Assembly: GCA_041688215.1 (NCBI GenBank)
Contig: JBDNIO010000169.1
Coordinates: 1 to 5,845, forward strand
Source of the DNA: JBDNIO01 sp041688215
Lineage (GTDB): Bacteria > Pseudomonadota > Gammaproteobacteria > Nevskiales > Salinisphaeraceae
DNA length: 5,845 nucleotides
Direction of reading: 5' to 3'
The notes beneath the pieces are model-generated. The model was not told the DNA's origin. It did no database searches and saw nothing but the letters and a program-made list of their open reading frames with translations. Numbering within the stretch: the first letter of the stretch is position 1; each line of letters opens with the position of its first letter. A program made the translations under genes and the position numbers. Shown one piece after another: positions 1 to 5,283 of this stretch.

Positions 1-65
1 CATTTTGGCGCTGGCCGCACAGATATGAAAGAATTCAGACAACTAAGACTTTTTAGAGAAATGTT

Positions 66-557
66 GTGATTGATTCGGACGGCTACAGAGCCAATGTCGG
101 AATCATCCTGGGAAATGCGCAAGGGCGCGTACTGTGGGCCAAGCGCATTGGCCAGGATGCCTGGCAGTTTCCGCAGGGCGGAATCCGTGCCGGGGAAAGT
201 GCTGAAGAGGCCTTGTTTCGGGAACTGGAAGAAGAGATCGGTCTGCGGGCCGAACACGTAAGAATTGTCGGCGGCACCGAGCGCTGGCTGCGCTATCGGC
301 TGCCCAAGCGTTATGTGCGCCGCCACAGCCTTCCGCTTTGCATTGGCCAGAAACAGAAATGGTTTCTACTGGAACTGGTGGCGCCGCAGAACTGCGTGCG
401 TTTCGACAGCACCGACAAGCCTGAATTCGACGGCTGGCGCTGGGTGCATTACTGGCGTCCCGCGCAGGAAGTGGTGTTTTTCAAGCGTGAGGTCTATCGG
501 CGCGCCTTGCAGGAATTATCGCCGCTGCGGGCGCGCCTGGGTTGCCTGCGGGATTAG
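66..557 (+). CDS. rppH: RNA 5'-pyrophosphohydrolase RppH (Nudix hydrolase)
   Basis: Cytoplasmic Nudix enzyme that removes pyrophosphate from 5'-triphosphorylated RNA, leaving a 5'-monophosphate that triggers RNase E decay. The 163-residue protein has a complete Nudix box at residues 38-60, with G38, E44, R52, E53, E56, E57 and G59 in the GX5EX7REUXEEXGU pattern; E53, E56 and E57 are the expected metal/catalytic residues. Other RppH signatures follow: WQFPQGG (33-39), LRYRLPKR, CIGQKQKWFLL, EFDGWRW and a late FKREVYRRAL. Translation starts at GTG (66), which gives the conserved N-terminus MIDSDGYRANVG, with an AGAGA ribosome-binding sequence at 55-59. It is slightly shorter than E. coli RppH and lacks the variable basic tail. 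In many gammaproteobacteria ptsP follows rppH; here a repeat-rich gap and a convergent operon follow. Identification is near certain. Confidence 0.96.
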   Translation: MIDSDGYRANVGIILGNAQGRVLWAKRIGQDAWQFPQGGIRAGESAEEALFRELEEEIGLRAEHVRIVGGTERWLRYRLPKRYVRRHSLPLCIGQKQKWFLLELVAPQNCVRFDSTDKPEFDGWRWVHYWRPAQEVVFFKREVYRRALQELSPLRARLGCLRD

Positions 558-615
558 TGTACTGCGCCATTGTAGTTTGGAACTTATACAATCACATAAA
601 TAAAAGCGAAAAGTC

Positions 616-748
616 GTCATTGCGAGCGAGTGTAGCGAGTTGAACGTAGTGAACCCCGTGTAACGGGGCTGACGCGGCAATCCAGTGGGGAGGCCGTATA
701 ACTCGCAACGACTCCGGCACTAGATTGCCGCGCTTCGCTCGCAATGAC
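616..748. repeat. Composite palindromic intergenic repeat (TCATTGCGAGCGA family)
   Basis: Outer arms GTCATTGCGAGCGA (616-629) and TCGCTCGCAATGAC (735-748) are perfect 14-bp inverted repeats. Inner arms GCGGCAATCCAG (674-685) and CTAGATTGCCGC (720-731) pair with a single mismatch. The termini match the TCATTGCGAGCGAAGCG.../...GCAATGACG intergenic repeats found scattered in many proteobacterial genomes. Between the left outer and inner arms lie about 44 extra bases, including a perfect 6-bp-stem hairpin at 654-668 (CCCCGT, loop GTA, ACGGGG), so the left half is longer than the right. Six T residues at 751-756 follow the right arm, so the element could also end rppH transcripts. Non-autonomous; no transposase nearby. 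Confidence 0.8.
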
Positions 749-797
749 AGTTTTTTGGACTCATCGGGCGCTTGAGTACCGTTAATCCTAAAAATTT

Positions 798-843
798 CCC
801 GTGGCTTGCTGCGGGGTCTGCGCGACGGGGTTTCATACCCCGT
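798..843. repeat. Two adjacent hairpins, possible terminator of the leftward operon
   Basis: The first hairpin, 798-815, is CCCGTGG-CTTG-CTGCGGG; it pairs with two G-U wobbles in plus-strand RNA but has two mismatches in minus-strand RNA. The second, 825-843, has a perfect 7-bp stem ACGGGGT / ACCCCGT around TTCAT. Read on the minus strand, downstream of the PepSY gene stop at 881, the pair is followed by TTTTT (794-790). This may terminate the porin operon, but the stems are weak. The sequence style (GGCTTGCTGCGGGGT, GGTTTCATACCCCGT) also resembles dispersed intergenic repeat fragments. Confidence 0.4.
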
Positions 844-880
844 TGGGCGAAATTTAAATTGATTCCAATGCACTACACTA

Positions 881-1618
881 CTAGCGCTTTCTTCGTAGCC
901 ACAGCAAGCACCCGGTAATGGCCAGGATTATGGTAATGGCCGCCACAAAGTCCAATACCCACGGCCCCCAGGGGCCAAAAATACGGCCGCTGTGGGTATC
1001 CAGAATAATCTTTTCCCACGTCAGGGTGTTGGCTGCCAGCTGCTCGGCAATCTGTTGTTGCAACGTAAGAGGCAACGCCTGCGGCTGGTTGGCCCCCGGC
1101 CATGGCCCGCTAAAATTCGACCATTGCAGGAAGTTGCTGTCGGTGATGAGCATCGCGCCCTTGCCCCGGGCCAGCAGCTTGCCTTCACTACTGGCTATGC
1201 TGCCCAGCGGCGTTATACGGGCGGGCAGGTCAATGCGCTCTACTTGCGCACCTTCGAGTGTAAATAGCCTCAGATGATCAGGCTGCGCGATAACGATCAG
1301 GCCATCAAGCAACGCTACGCCCGTCGGCGGATTGGCGCTTTCTCCCAGGATCTGGTCATTCAACCAGAGATGGCTTCGCGCGTGGCTCAGCCATAGGCCA
1401 TTCATCCGGAATCCGGTTTCCGGCGCAACCGGTTGCACGCCATATACCTGTAACAGCCAGTTCTGGCTGCTATGGCGTTGCGCTAAAGCCAGATCGTCGG
1501 TGTGATTAAGCAGTATTCCCGTAAGCGCCAGCATCACCAGCGGCAGGGCCAGCCCCAACCCGATCCAGTAATGGCTGCGTCTGAGCAGCGTGGTTTTGCG
1601 GCGGCTAGTTCGCCGCAT
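881..1618 (-). CDS. PepSY-associated TM-helix family inner-membrane protein
   Basis: 245-residue predicted inner-membrane protein. A basic N-terminus (MRRTSRRKTTLLRRSHYW) leads into a first membrane helix at about 17-37 ending TGILLNH, a large periplasmic domain, and a final helix near the C-terminus (LDFVAAITIILAITGCLLW) closed by RRKR. The paired signatures RxxHYWxGLxxxxP...TGILLNH and SGRIFGPWG...ITGxLLWLRRKR are those of PepSY-associated TM proteins, linked in the literature to membrane electron transfer and ferric-siderophore reduction. H16 and H39 flank helix 1 and might bind a cofactor; this is inference. The periplasmic part has short repeating beta-type stretches with no recognised PepSY core. 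The gene overlaps the upstream FMN-binding gene by 14 bases, so the two are probably translationally coupled. Likely role: redox partner of that flavoprotein. The family call is good; the function is inferred. Confidence 0.8.
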   Translation of the reverse strand: MRRTSRRKTTLLRRSHYWIGLGLALPLVMLALTGILLNHTDDLALAQRHSSQNWLLQVYGVQPVAPETGFRMNGLWLSHARSHLWLNDQILGESANPPTGVALLDGLIVIAQPDHLRLFTLEGAQVERIDLPARITPLGSIASSEGKLLARGKGAMLITDSNFLQWSNFSGPWPGANQPQALPLTLQQQIAEQLAANTLTWEKIILDTHSGRIFGPWGPWVLDFVAAITIILAITGCLLWLRRKR

Positions 1619-2153
1619 GTTTGCGGCTGATCTGGCCGTTAAGCAGCAGCGCCAGCTCGGCCATCCGGCGCATGGCGCGCACGGAGAGTGTGGCGCCGGA
1701 AATGCCGTCTATGCGGCTGTCCAGTTGTTTTTCTGCGGTTAAGCCCGCGCCTTCAAATTGCCGGGTAAAAAACGGATATCGTACTTCCCAGCCCCTTGTT
1801 TCCCGATACACAAGCACCTTGGTATCGATAACCTTTTGGTCTTCAATGACCCAGCCGACGGTAAAGGGGTGTTCCTTGCCGACTTCCTCCAGAATCCACA
1901 CACTGCGGCCGTTACGCAGCCAATAACGCTCACGCAGATTGTTGGGTGCGTGGCCGAGAATGTCGGCAGCCTGCTCGCCCAGATCGCCCACCAGCCAGAC
2001 CACTTGCGGGTCGGGCGGCGAACCCGCGAAGGCGCCGGCAACAAACGCCGCCGGCATTAAATAGGTTTCCTCATCCGCGAAAGCCCCGCTGGCCCCAGTC
2101 AGCAAAGCCAGCAGGGTTATTAACGCGAGTCTGAGTTGAGCAGTCTCTGGCAT
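1605..2153 (-). CDS. Exported FMN-binding-domain flavoprotein (covalent flavinylation motif)
   Basis: 182 residues. An N-terminal signal sequence (hydrophobic core LALITLLALLTGASG, likely cleaved after AFA, residue 26) sends it to the periplasm. The C-terminal FMN-binding domain (about 94-170) carries D149-G-I-S152-G153-A154-T155-L-S157, matching the Dxx(S/T)GAT flavinylation motif; T155 is the expected phosphodiester attachment site for FMN, normally placed there by ApbE, which is not in this window. RGWEVRYPFFTRQFEGA (120-136) is typical of this subfamily. A central stretch (50-90) of unknown role precedes the domain. The gene lies 18 bases downstream of the porin and overlaps the PepSY gene by 14 bases, so the three form one operon. 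Likely role: periplasmic single-electron carrier working with the PepSY membrane protein. No clear Shine-Dalgarno sequence is visible before the ATG. Confidence 0.87.
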   Translation of the reverse strand: MPETAQLRLALITLLALLTGASGAFADEETYLMPAAFVAGAFAGSPPDPQVVWLVGDLGEQAADILGHAPNNLRERYWLRNGRSVWILEEVGKEHPFTVGWVIEDQKVIDTKVLVYRETRGWEVRYPFFTRQFEGAGLTAEKQLDSRIDGISGATLSVRAMRRMAELALLLNGQISRKHAAN

Positions 2154-2171
2154 TGGATGCGTCAGGCTAAC

Positions 2172-3464
2172 CTAAAATTGATAACCGAGGCCCAGATCAA
2201 AGCCGTCGAAATCGCGTCCGCTTTGGGAAGCGAGGCTTTGATCGCGGAAGCGGTAGTCGAACTTCAGCACCACATCCGGATGCGGCCAGAAGTTCAGGCC
2301 CAGTTCCCACTGGTCGAATACGTCTGACTCGCGTGCGCCTTCGACATCTTCATAGCGGGTGTAAAAGCCGACCTTTTCGAACGGTTTGATGCTGGGTTCA
2401 ACGTACCAGCCGGTCTGCTTTTCACCGCGTGAGATTTGTGCTGCCGATATGCCATTGGCCAGCGCACGATCGTCGTTGATATCGAAATTCCATTCGGCGT
2501 ATAACGCGCGGAAACCGAAGATGCCACGGTTGATAACGCTATGGACTTCCCACAGAAGGCCATTTTCAAGGGCATCATTATTCGCCTGGCTAGCATCAGT
2601 TTCATATTGCACCGCGCCACCCAGCTCTACGCCCGGGATGCCGCTGTATTTCAGGCGTACGGAATAGGCGGGGTCGTTCGCTGCCGCCTTGGCGGTGCTT
2701 TGGCGGCCACCGCGGATACGAAAGGCATCGCCCGGATTCTCGGCGTCTATCTTCAGGCCTTCATGTACGGACAGGTCCACTTGAAAACCCTGACCAAAGC
2801 GATGGGTAAGCTGTGCACCACCCACGCGATAGGTGCTGGGAATAATCACGTTTTCCACGTCGTTGCGTTCCACGCCGTAAAAAGTGGGTGGCTCGTGGGT
2901 TTCGTTGAGTATGCCCAGCGGCGCCAAGAACTGACCGCCCAGAATACTGGTGCTGCGGTTGAGGTCGTACTGGAGGTATACCTGCTCCAATTCTACCGCG
3001 CCGGGTGAATCGTCATCGCCGGAAATAAACGCGTGCTCGATTTCCAGTTCTGAGTAAAAGCGCAGGTTCTCGGTCCAATCATAGCCAAAGAACAGTACGA
3101 AGCGGTGAATATCGAGCTGGTCGAGATCGTTATCGCGGTCGTCTGCGTCGAGATTATTGTAATGCAGCTCACCATAGCCGCCGATAGACACCTTATCCAA
3201 TTTAGAGGGTGCTTCCTGACGATCGGCCAGCGCGTTAATCTGTTCCTGCTGCGCCTTGACCTTGCTCTCCAGCACCTGCTGGTTGGGCGCCGCGGCCGCG
3301 CCGCGTTCTTTGCGCAATTCGTTTTCCAGCGATCCGATACGTTGATTCTGCTGTTGAATAATGCGATACAGCTCTTCGTTACTGGGCGTGGCCGCCTGCG
3401 TGGGCAGGCTGCATACCAGCAACGCCGCGGCTGCAGACAGGCAGGTTTTTTGTACGAATTTCAT
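2172..3464 (-). CDS. Outer-membrane porin, OprO/OprP-like with N-terminal coiled coil
   Basis: 430-residue outer-membrane beta-barrel protein. The signal peptide (basic MKFVQK, hydrophobic AAAALLVC, cleavage after LPTQA at about residue 24) is followed by a heptad-rich coiled-coil segment at about 29-85 (EELYRIIQQQNQRIGSLENE and a second stretch around VKAQQEQINALADRQ), likely a trimerisation or periplasmic stalk. The barrel begins at KVSIGGYGELHYN and ends with LGLGYQF; a C-terminal phenylalanine is the usual signal for BAM-dependent insertion. Alternating strands and acidic loops (DADDRDNDLDQLD, SGDDDSPG) fit a general or anion/metal porin of the phosphate-selective porin superfamily. The substrate cannot be read from sequence; acidic loops and the Fur-like operator argue for a cationic or iron-related role rather than phosphate. 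ATG at 3464 has an AGGGAG ribosome site 7 bases upstream. First gene of the operon. Confidence 0.85.
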   Translation of the reverse strand: MKFVQKTCLSAAAALLVCSLPTQAATPSNEELYRIIQQQNQRIGSLENELRKERGAAAAPNQQVLESKVKAQQEQINALADRQEAPSKLDKVSIGGYGELHYNNLDADDRDNDLDQLDIHRFVLFFGYDWTENLRFYSELEIEHAFISGDDDSPGAVELEQVYLQYDLNRSTSILGGQFLAPLGILNETHEPPTFYGVERNDVENVIIPSTYRVGGAQLTHRFGQGFQVDLSVHEGLKIDAENPGDAFRIRGGRQSTAKAAANDPAYSVRLKYSGIPGVELGGAVQYETDASQANNDALENGLLWEVHSVINRGIFGFRALYAEWNFDINDDRALANGISAAQISRGEKQTGWYVEPSIKPFEKVGFYTRYEDVEGARESDVFDQWELGLNFWPHPDVVLKFDYRFRDQSLASQSGRDFDGFDLGLGYQF

Positions 3465-3521
3465 TTAATGGCTCCCTTTCGATTTTGCAATTCGGCCGTC
3501 AATTACGCCGAGGGGGAGGAT

Positions 3522-3549
3522 TTTATACAGAAAATAATACTAATGCAAA
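3522..3549 (-). promoter_or_regulatory. Predicted promoter of the porin operon
   Basis: On the minus strand, TTTGCA (plus 3544-3549) is a 4/6 match to the -35 box and TATAAA (plus 3522-3527) a 5/6 match to the -10 box, with a 16-bp spacer. The -35 box lies inside the Fur-like palindrome, so repressor binding would block RNA polymerase. The predicted leader before the porin ATG is about 50 bases. Confidence 0.6.
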
Positions 3550-3565
3550 CCATTCTCATTAGTAT
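3537..3565. promoter_or_regulatory. Fur-like operator (extended palindrome)
   Basis: ATACTAATG (3537-3545) and CATTAGTAT (3557-3565) form a perfect 9-bp inverted repeat around 11 bases. Centred on the same base (3551) is a 7-1-7 Fur-type core, TGCAAAC-C-ATTCTCA (3544-3558), close to the Fur consensus TGATAAT-N-ATTATCA. The site covers the -35 of the porin promoter and lies 23 bp upstream of the bfd -35 box. Regulation of both directions by Fur-Fe(II) is inferred; the palindrome itself is directly visible. Confidence 0.78.
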
Positions 3566-3580
3566 CACTAAAATTGATAC
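3562..3580. repeat. Short inverted repeat GTATCA-N7-TGATAC
   Basis: Perfect 6-bp arms (3562-3567, 3575-3580) separated by CTAAAAT. It overlaps the right end of the Fur-like palindrome by four bases and sits just upstream of the bfd -35 box. It could be a flanking lower-affinity Fur site or the site of another regulator; it matches Fur poorly over its full length. Confidence 0.4.
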
Positions 3581-3587
3581 ACGCTAG

Positions 3588-3616
3588 TTGACACTCATTC
3601 GCATTCGCGTTTTACT
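3588..3616 (+). promoter_or_regulatory. Predicted bfd promoter, with possible second Fur site in the spacer
   Basis: TTGACA (3588-3593, perfect -35), 17-bp spacer, TTTACT (3611-3616, 4/6 to the -10 consensus). Transcription would begin near 3623, about 20 bases before the bfd ATG. Within the spacer, ACTCATTCGCATTCGC (3593-3608) reads on the other strand as tandem GAATGC-GAATGA hexamers, like the repeating units of Fur sites, so direct iron repression of bfd is plausible. Confidence 0.6.
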
Positions 3617-3641
3617 GTGAGTTCATCACTACGGGTAAGCC

Positions 3642-3854
3642 ATGTACGTTTGCGTTTGCAAGGCAATTACTGACCACCAGATCCGCGCCGAAGTGCAGCA
3701 GGGCGCATGCAGCATGCGCCAGTTGCAGTTGCGGCTGGGCGTGGCCTCCACCTGCGGGCGCTGCGCGCCGTGCGCGCGCGAATTGCTTATGTCCTGCCTG
3801 CATGAAGTCGAAAGGGCCGAGCCGAGCCAGTCTCGCCTGGCATCCGTCTCCTGA
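3642..3854 (+). CDS. bfd: Bacterioferritin-associated ferredoxin Bfd
   Basis: 70-residue cytoplasmic [2Fe-2S] protein that docks on bacterioferritin near its haem groups and passes electrons to reduce the ferric core, so that stored iron leaves as Fe(II); it is itself reduced by a ferredoxin-NADP reductase. The cluster ligands are in the arrangement known from Pseudomonas Bfd: C4 and C6 in the N-terminal MYVCVCKAIT, and C38 and C41 in TCGRCAPC. C23 and C44 are additional cysteines. Length and the DHQIR segment are typical of the family; the last dozen residues are variable tail. The start gives the canonical MYVC N-terminus; the ribosome site is weak (GGG at 3633-3635). It sits 152 bases ahead of bfr on the same strand and diverges from the porin operon across the Fur-like site, consistent with induction when iron is short. 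Confidence 0.95.
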   Translation: MYVCVCKAITDHQIRAEVQQGACSMRQLQLRLGVASTCGRCAPCARELLMSCLHEVERAEPSQSRLASVS

Positions 3855-3946
3855 AGTTGTATTCTGCTTGCCTCGCAGGCGCTGGTCTGCAGATGTAAAT
3901 GCGAGTAAGACGCAACAATAATACCTTAAAAAACAATAAATTAGCG

Positions 3947-3975
3947 TTTCCAATCGGATTGTATCCTGTTATACT
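3947..3975 (+). promoter_or_regulatory. Predicted bfr promoter (extended -10) with AT-rich upstream element
   Basis: TTTCCA (3947-3952, 4/6 to -35), 17-bp spacer, TATACT (3970-3975, 5/6 to -10) preceded by TG at 3967-3968, making an extended -10. The AT-rich run at about 3913-3942 just upstream could act as an UP element. No Fur-like palindrome is visible here, so bfr probably has separate control from bfd. The predicted start is near 3982. ACGGAG (3995-4000) is the ribosome site for bfr. Confidence 0.6.
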
Positions 3976-4006
3976 CAGCGGCAAATGACTACTTACGGAG
4001 AATGCC

Positions 4007-4489
4007 ATGAAGGGTGATGCCAAGGTTATTGAATATCTGAACAAGGGTTTGCGTGCCGAACTCACCGCCATCAACCAGTACTTTCTGCATGCGCGCATGT
4101 ACAAGAACATGGGCCTGTACCGGCTCGGCGAGCACGAGTACAAGGAATCCATCGAGGAAATGCAGCACGCCGATAAATTCATCGAGCGTATTTTATTTCT
4201 GGAGGGGCTGCCCAACCTGCAGGATCTGGGCAAGATCATGATTGGCGAGAACGTCAAGGAAATGCTCGAATGCGACCTGAAGCTCGAGCACGAAGGCCAT
4301 GCGCTATACAAGGAAGCCATCGCCTACGCCGAATCTAGCGGTGATTATGTAACCCGCGATCTGTTTTCCGCCGTGCTCGCCGATGAAGAAGACCACATCG
4401 ATTACATCGAGACCCAGCTAGACCAGATCGGGCGCATGGGCATGGAAAATTATGTGGCCGCGCAGACGGGCAACCCGAACCCGGAATAA
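4007..4489 (+). CDS. bfr: Bacterioferritin (haem-containing iron-storage ferritin)
   Basis: 160-residue subunit of the 24-mer cytoplasmic iron-storage shell. It oxidises Fe(II) at an intra-subunit di-iron centre and deposits a ferric mineral. All ferroxidase ligands are present at the E. coli positions: E18, E51, H54, E94, E127 and H130. M52, the haem-b ligand that bridges subunit pairs, is also present, so this is a haem-binding type and not a Bfr-alpha lacking the methionine. The N-terminus MKGDAKVIEYLN and the segment ERILFLEGLPNLQDLGK (60-76) are strongly conserved family signatures. Length is normal. It has its own promoter and a good ribosome site 6 bases before the ATG. Bfd, encoded just upstream, is its partner for iron release. 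No defects seen. Confidence 0.97.
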   Translation: MKGDAKVIEYLNKGLRAELTAINQYFLHARMYKNMGLYRLGEHEYKESIEEMQHADKFIERILFLEGLPNLQDLGKIMIGENVKEMLECDLKLEHEGHALYKEAIAYAESSGDYVTRDLFSAVLADEEDHIDYIETQLDQIGRMGMENYVAAQTGNPNPE

Positions 4490-4498
4490 TAGGCCGGT

Positions 4499-4535
4499 CG
4501 CAGCCACGGCAAGCGGGACGCTTGCCGTGGCTGCG
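4499..4535. terminator. Strong perfect hairpin between convergent bfr and TauE-family genes
   Basis: A 17-bp perfect stem (CGCAGCCACGGCAAGCG at 4499-4515 with its complement at 4519-4535) around a 3-base loop GGA. It begins 9 bases after the bfr stop and ends 9 bases before the end of the convergent gene, so it serves both strands. Neither side has a T-tract, so it is not a classical intrinsic terminator; it may act as a 3'-end stabiliser or a bidirectional barrier. Confidence 0.65.
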
Positions 4536-4544
4536 GTTGCCCCC

Positions 4545-5282
4545 TCAATACCAGAAAAACAACCCGGCCATGACCAACCCGACCGCCACGATGAAAAGCC
4601 GCAAATGGGCGGGTTTTATCCAGTAGCTTAGCCGAGCGCCTGCATAGCCTCCGGCAGTGGCAGAGAGCATCATGACAAGTGCTTCACGCCAGAAAATTGC
4701 GCCGCCCCAGATGTATACGGCCACGGCCATCAGGGTCAGCTCGAAGGACAGCAGGTTCTTGAGCCCGTTCATCAGGTTAAGATTCTGCATGCCCAAAAGC
4801 GCGAACAGTGCCAACAGCAAAATGCCCAGGCCGCCATTGAAGTAGCCGCCGTAGAGGCAGGCCAGAAAAATGCCCAGTGCGGTAATGACGGCACCGGGCT
4901 TGCGGCCGCCGGCTACTTTTAACAGGCTGGGTCCGAGCGCGAAAAGAGCAGTGGCAACCAGCAATAGCCACGGCACGAGGTTGCTGAATATCGAGTCCGA
5001 GGTGTTCACCAGCAGCAGAGCCCCCAGGCCGCCGCCCAGAGCACCGAGCGCTAGCAAAAGCCGCATGTCTGGTTTATCGGTTTTTTGTAAATCCCTGCGA
5101 AAGCCCCAGGCGCTGGCGAGATAGCCCGGCAACAGCGCCAGGGTGCCGGTTGCGTTGGCTGCCACCGGCGGAATGCCAATGGCGATTAGCGCGGGCAGGG
5201 TCAGAAAACTGCCGCCACCGGCAAGTGCGTTGAGGGCGCCGCCAACGAAAGCGGCGGCCAGAATTAGAAGAATGTCAGACAC
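4545..5282 (-). CDS. TauE/SafE-family (DUF81) membrane permease
   Basis: 245-residue polytopic inner-membrane protein, about eight helices, of the family that includes proposed sulfite/sulfoacetate exporters. The two signature repeats are clear: ALNALAGGGSFLTLPAL (16-32) followed by GIPPVAANATGTLALLPGY, and in the second half LYGGYFNGGLGILLLALFAL followed by NLNLMNGLKNLLS. Length is typical. GTG at 5282 is taken as start because it gives the usual MSDILL helix N-terminus; it lies one base after the TGA (5286-5284) of the upstream gene, with no Shine-Dalgarno sequence, so translation is probably coupled. The substrate cannot be deduced; family names imply organosulfur anions, but many members are uncharacterised. 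Co-transcription with a HupE/UreJ-like protein leaves metal- or sulfur-related export both possible. Confidence 0.88.
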   Translation of the reverse strand: MSDILLILAAAFVGGALNALAGGGSFLTLPALIAIGIPPVAANATGTLALLPGYLASAWGFRRDLQKTDKPDMRLLLALGALGGGLGALLLVNTSDSIFSNLVPWLLLVATALFALGPSLLKVAGGRKPGAVITALGIFLACLYGGYFNGGLGILLLALFALLGMQNLNLMNGLKNLLSFELTLMAVAVYIWGGAIFWREALVMMLSATAGGYAGARLSYWIKPAHLRLFIVAVGLVMAGLFFWY

Positions 5283-5283
5283 A

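Larger units (their letters stand above)
558..880. other. Gene-free, repeat-bearing intergenic region between convergent rppH and the PepSY operon
   Basis: 323 bases between the stop codons of two convergent transcription units. The region holds a large palindromic repeat (616-748) and two smaller hairpins (798-815, 825-843). A 93-codon open frame covers most of it on the minus strand, but its translation contains the SLRAKRGNL string typical of spurious proteins predicted over this class of repeat, so I do not call it a gene. Confidence 0.75.

Noticed and set aside
1..3. Possible ATG on the minus strand starting a gene divergent from rppH to the left of the window
   Set aside because: Only the start triplet would be inside the window and no ribosome site precedes it; cannot be supported.
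61..69. Two-codon frame ATG-TTG-TGA overlapping the rppH GTG start; a similar ATG-CCA-TGA (4002-4010) overlaps the bfr start
   Set aside because: The ribosome sites are only one or two bases from these ATGs, too close for initiation but correctly placed for the real starts; probably coincidence.
592..873. 93-codon open frame on the minus strand
   Set aside because: It lies over the palindromic repeat and translates to the SLRAKRGNL pattern seen in spurious proteins from this repeat class; no ribosome site or domain.
2541..3008. 155-codon plus-strand open frame inside the porin gene
   Set aside because: Shadow of the porin reading frame; the sense protein has signal peptide, coiled coil and terminal Phe.
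3105..3587. 160-codon plus-strand open frame antisense to the porin start and through the control region
   Set aside because: It is the complement of the porin coding sequence and continues through the promoter region; no recognisable protein and no ribosome site.
3865..3895. Possible terminator hairpin after bfd (TCTGC...GCAGA with inner GCCT-CGC-AGGC)
   Set aside because: Short, broken stem with no T-tract.
3787..4320. 177-codon minus-strand open frame opposite bfd and bfr
   Set aside because: It is antisense to two well-identified genes and has low-complexity Ser/Arg-rich translation.
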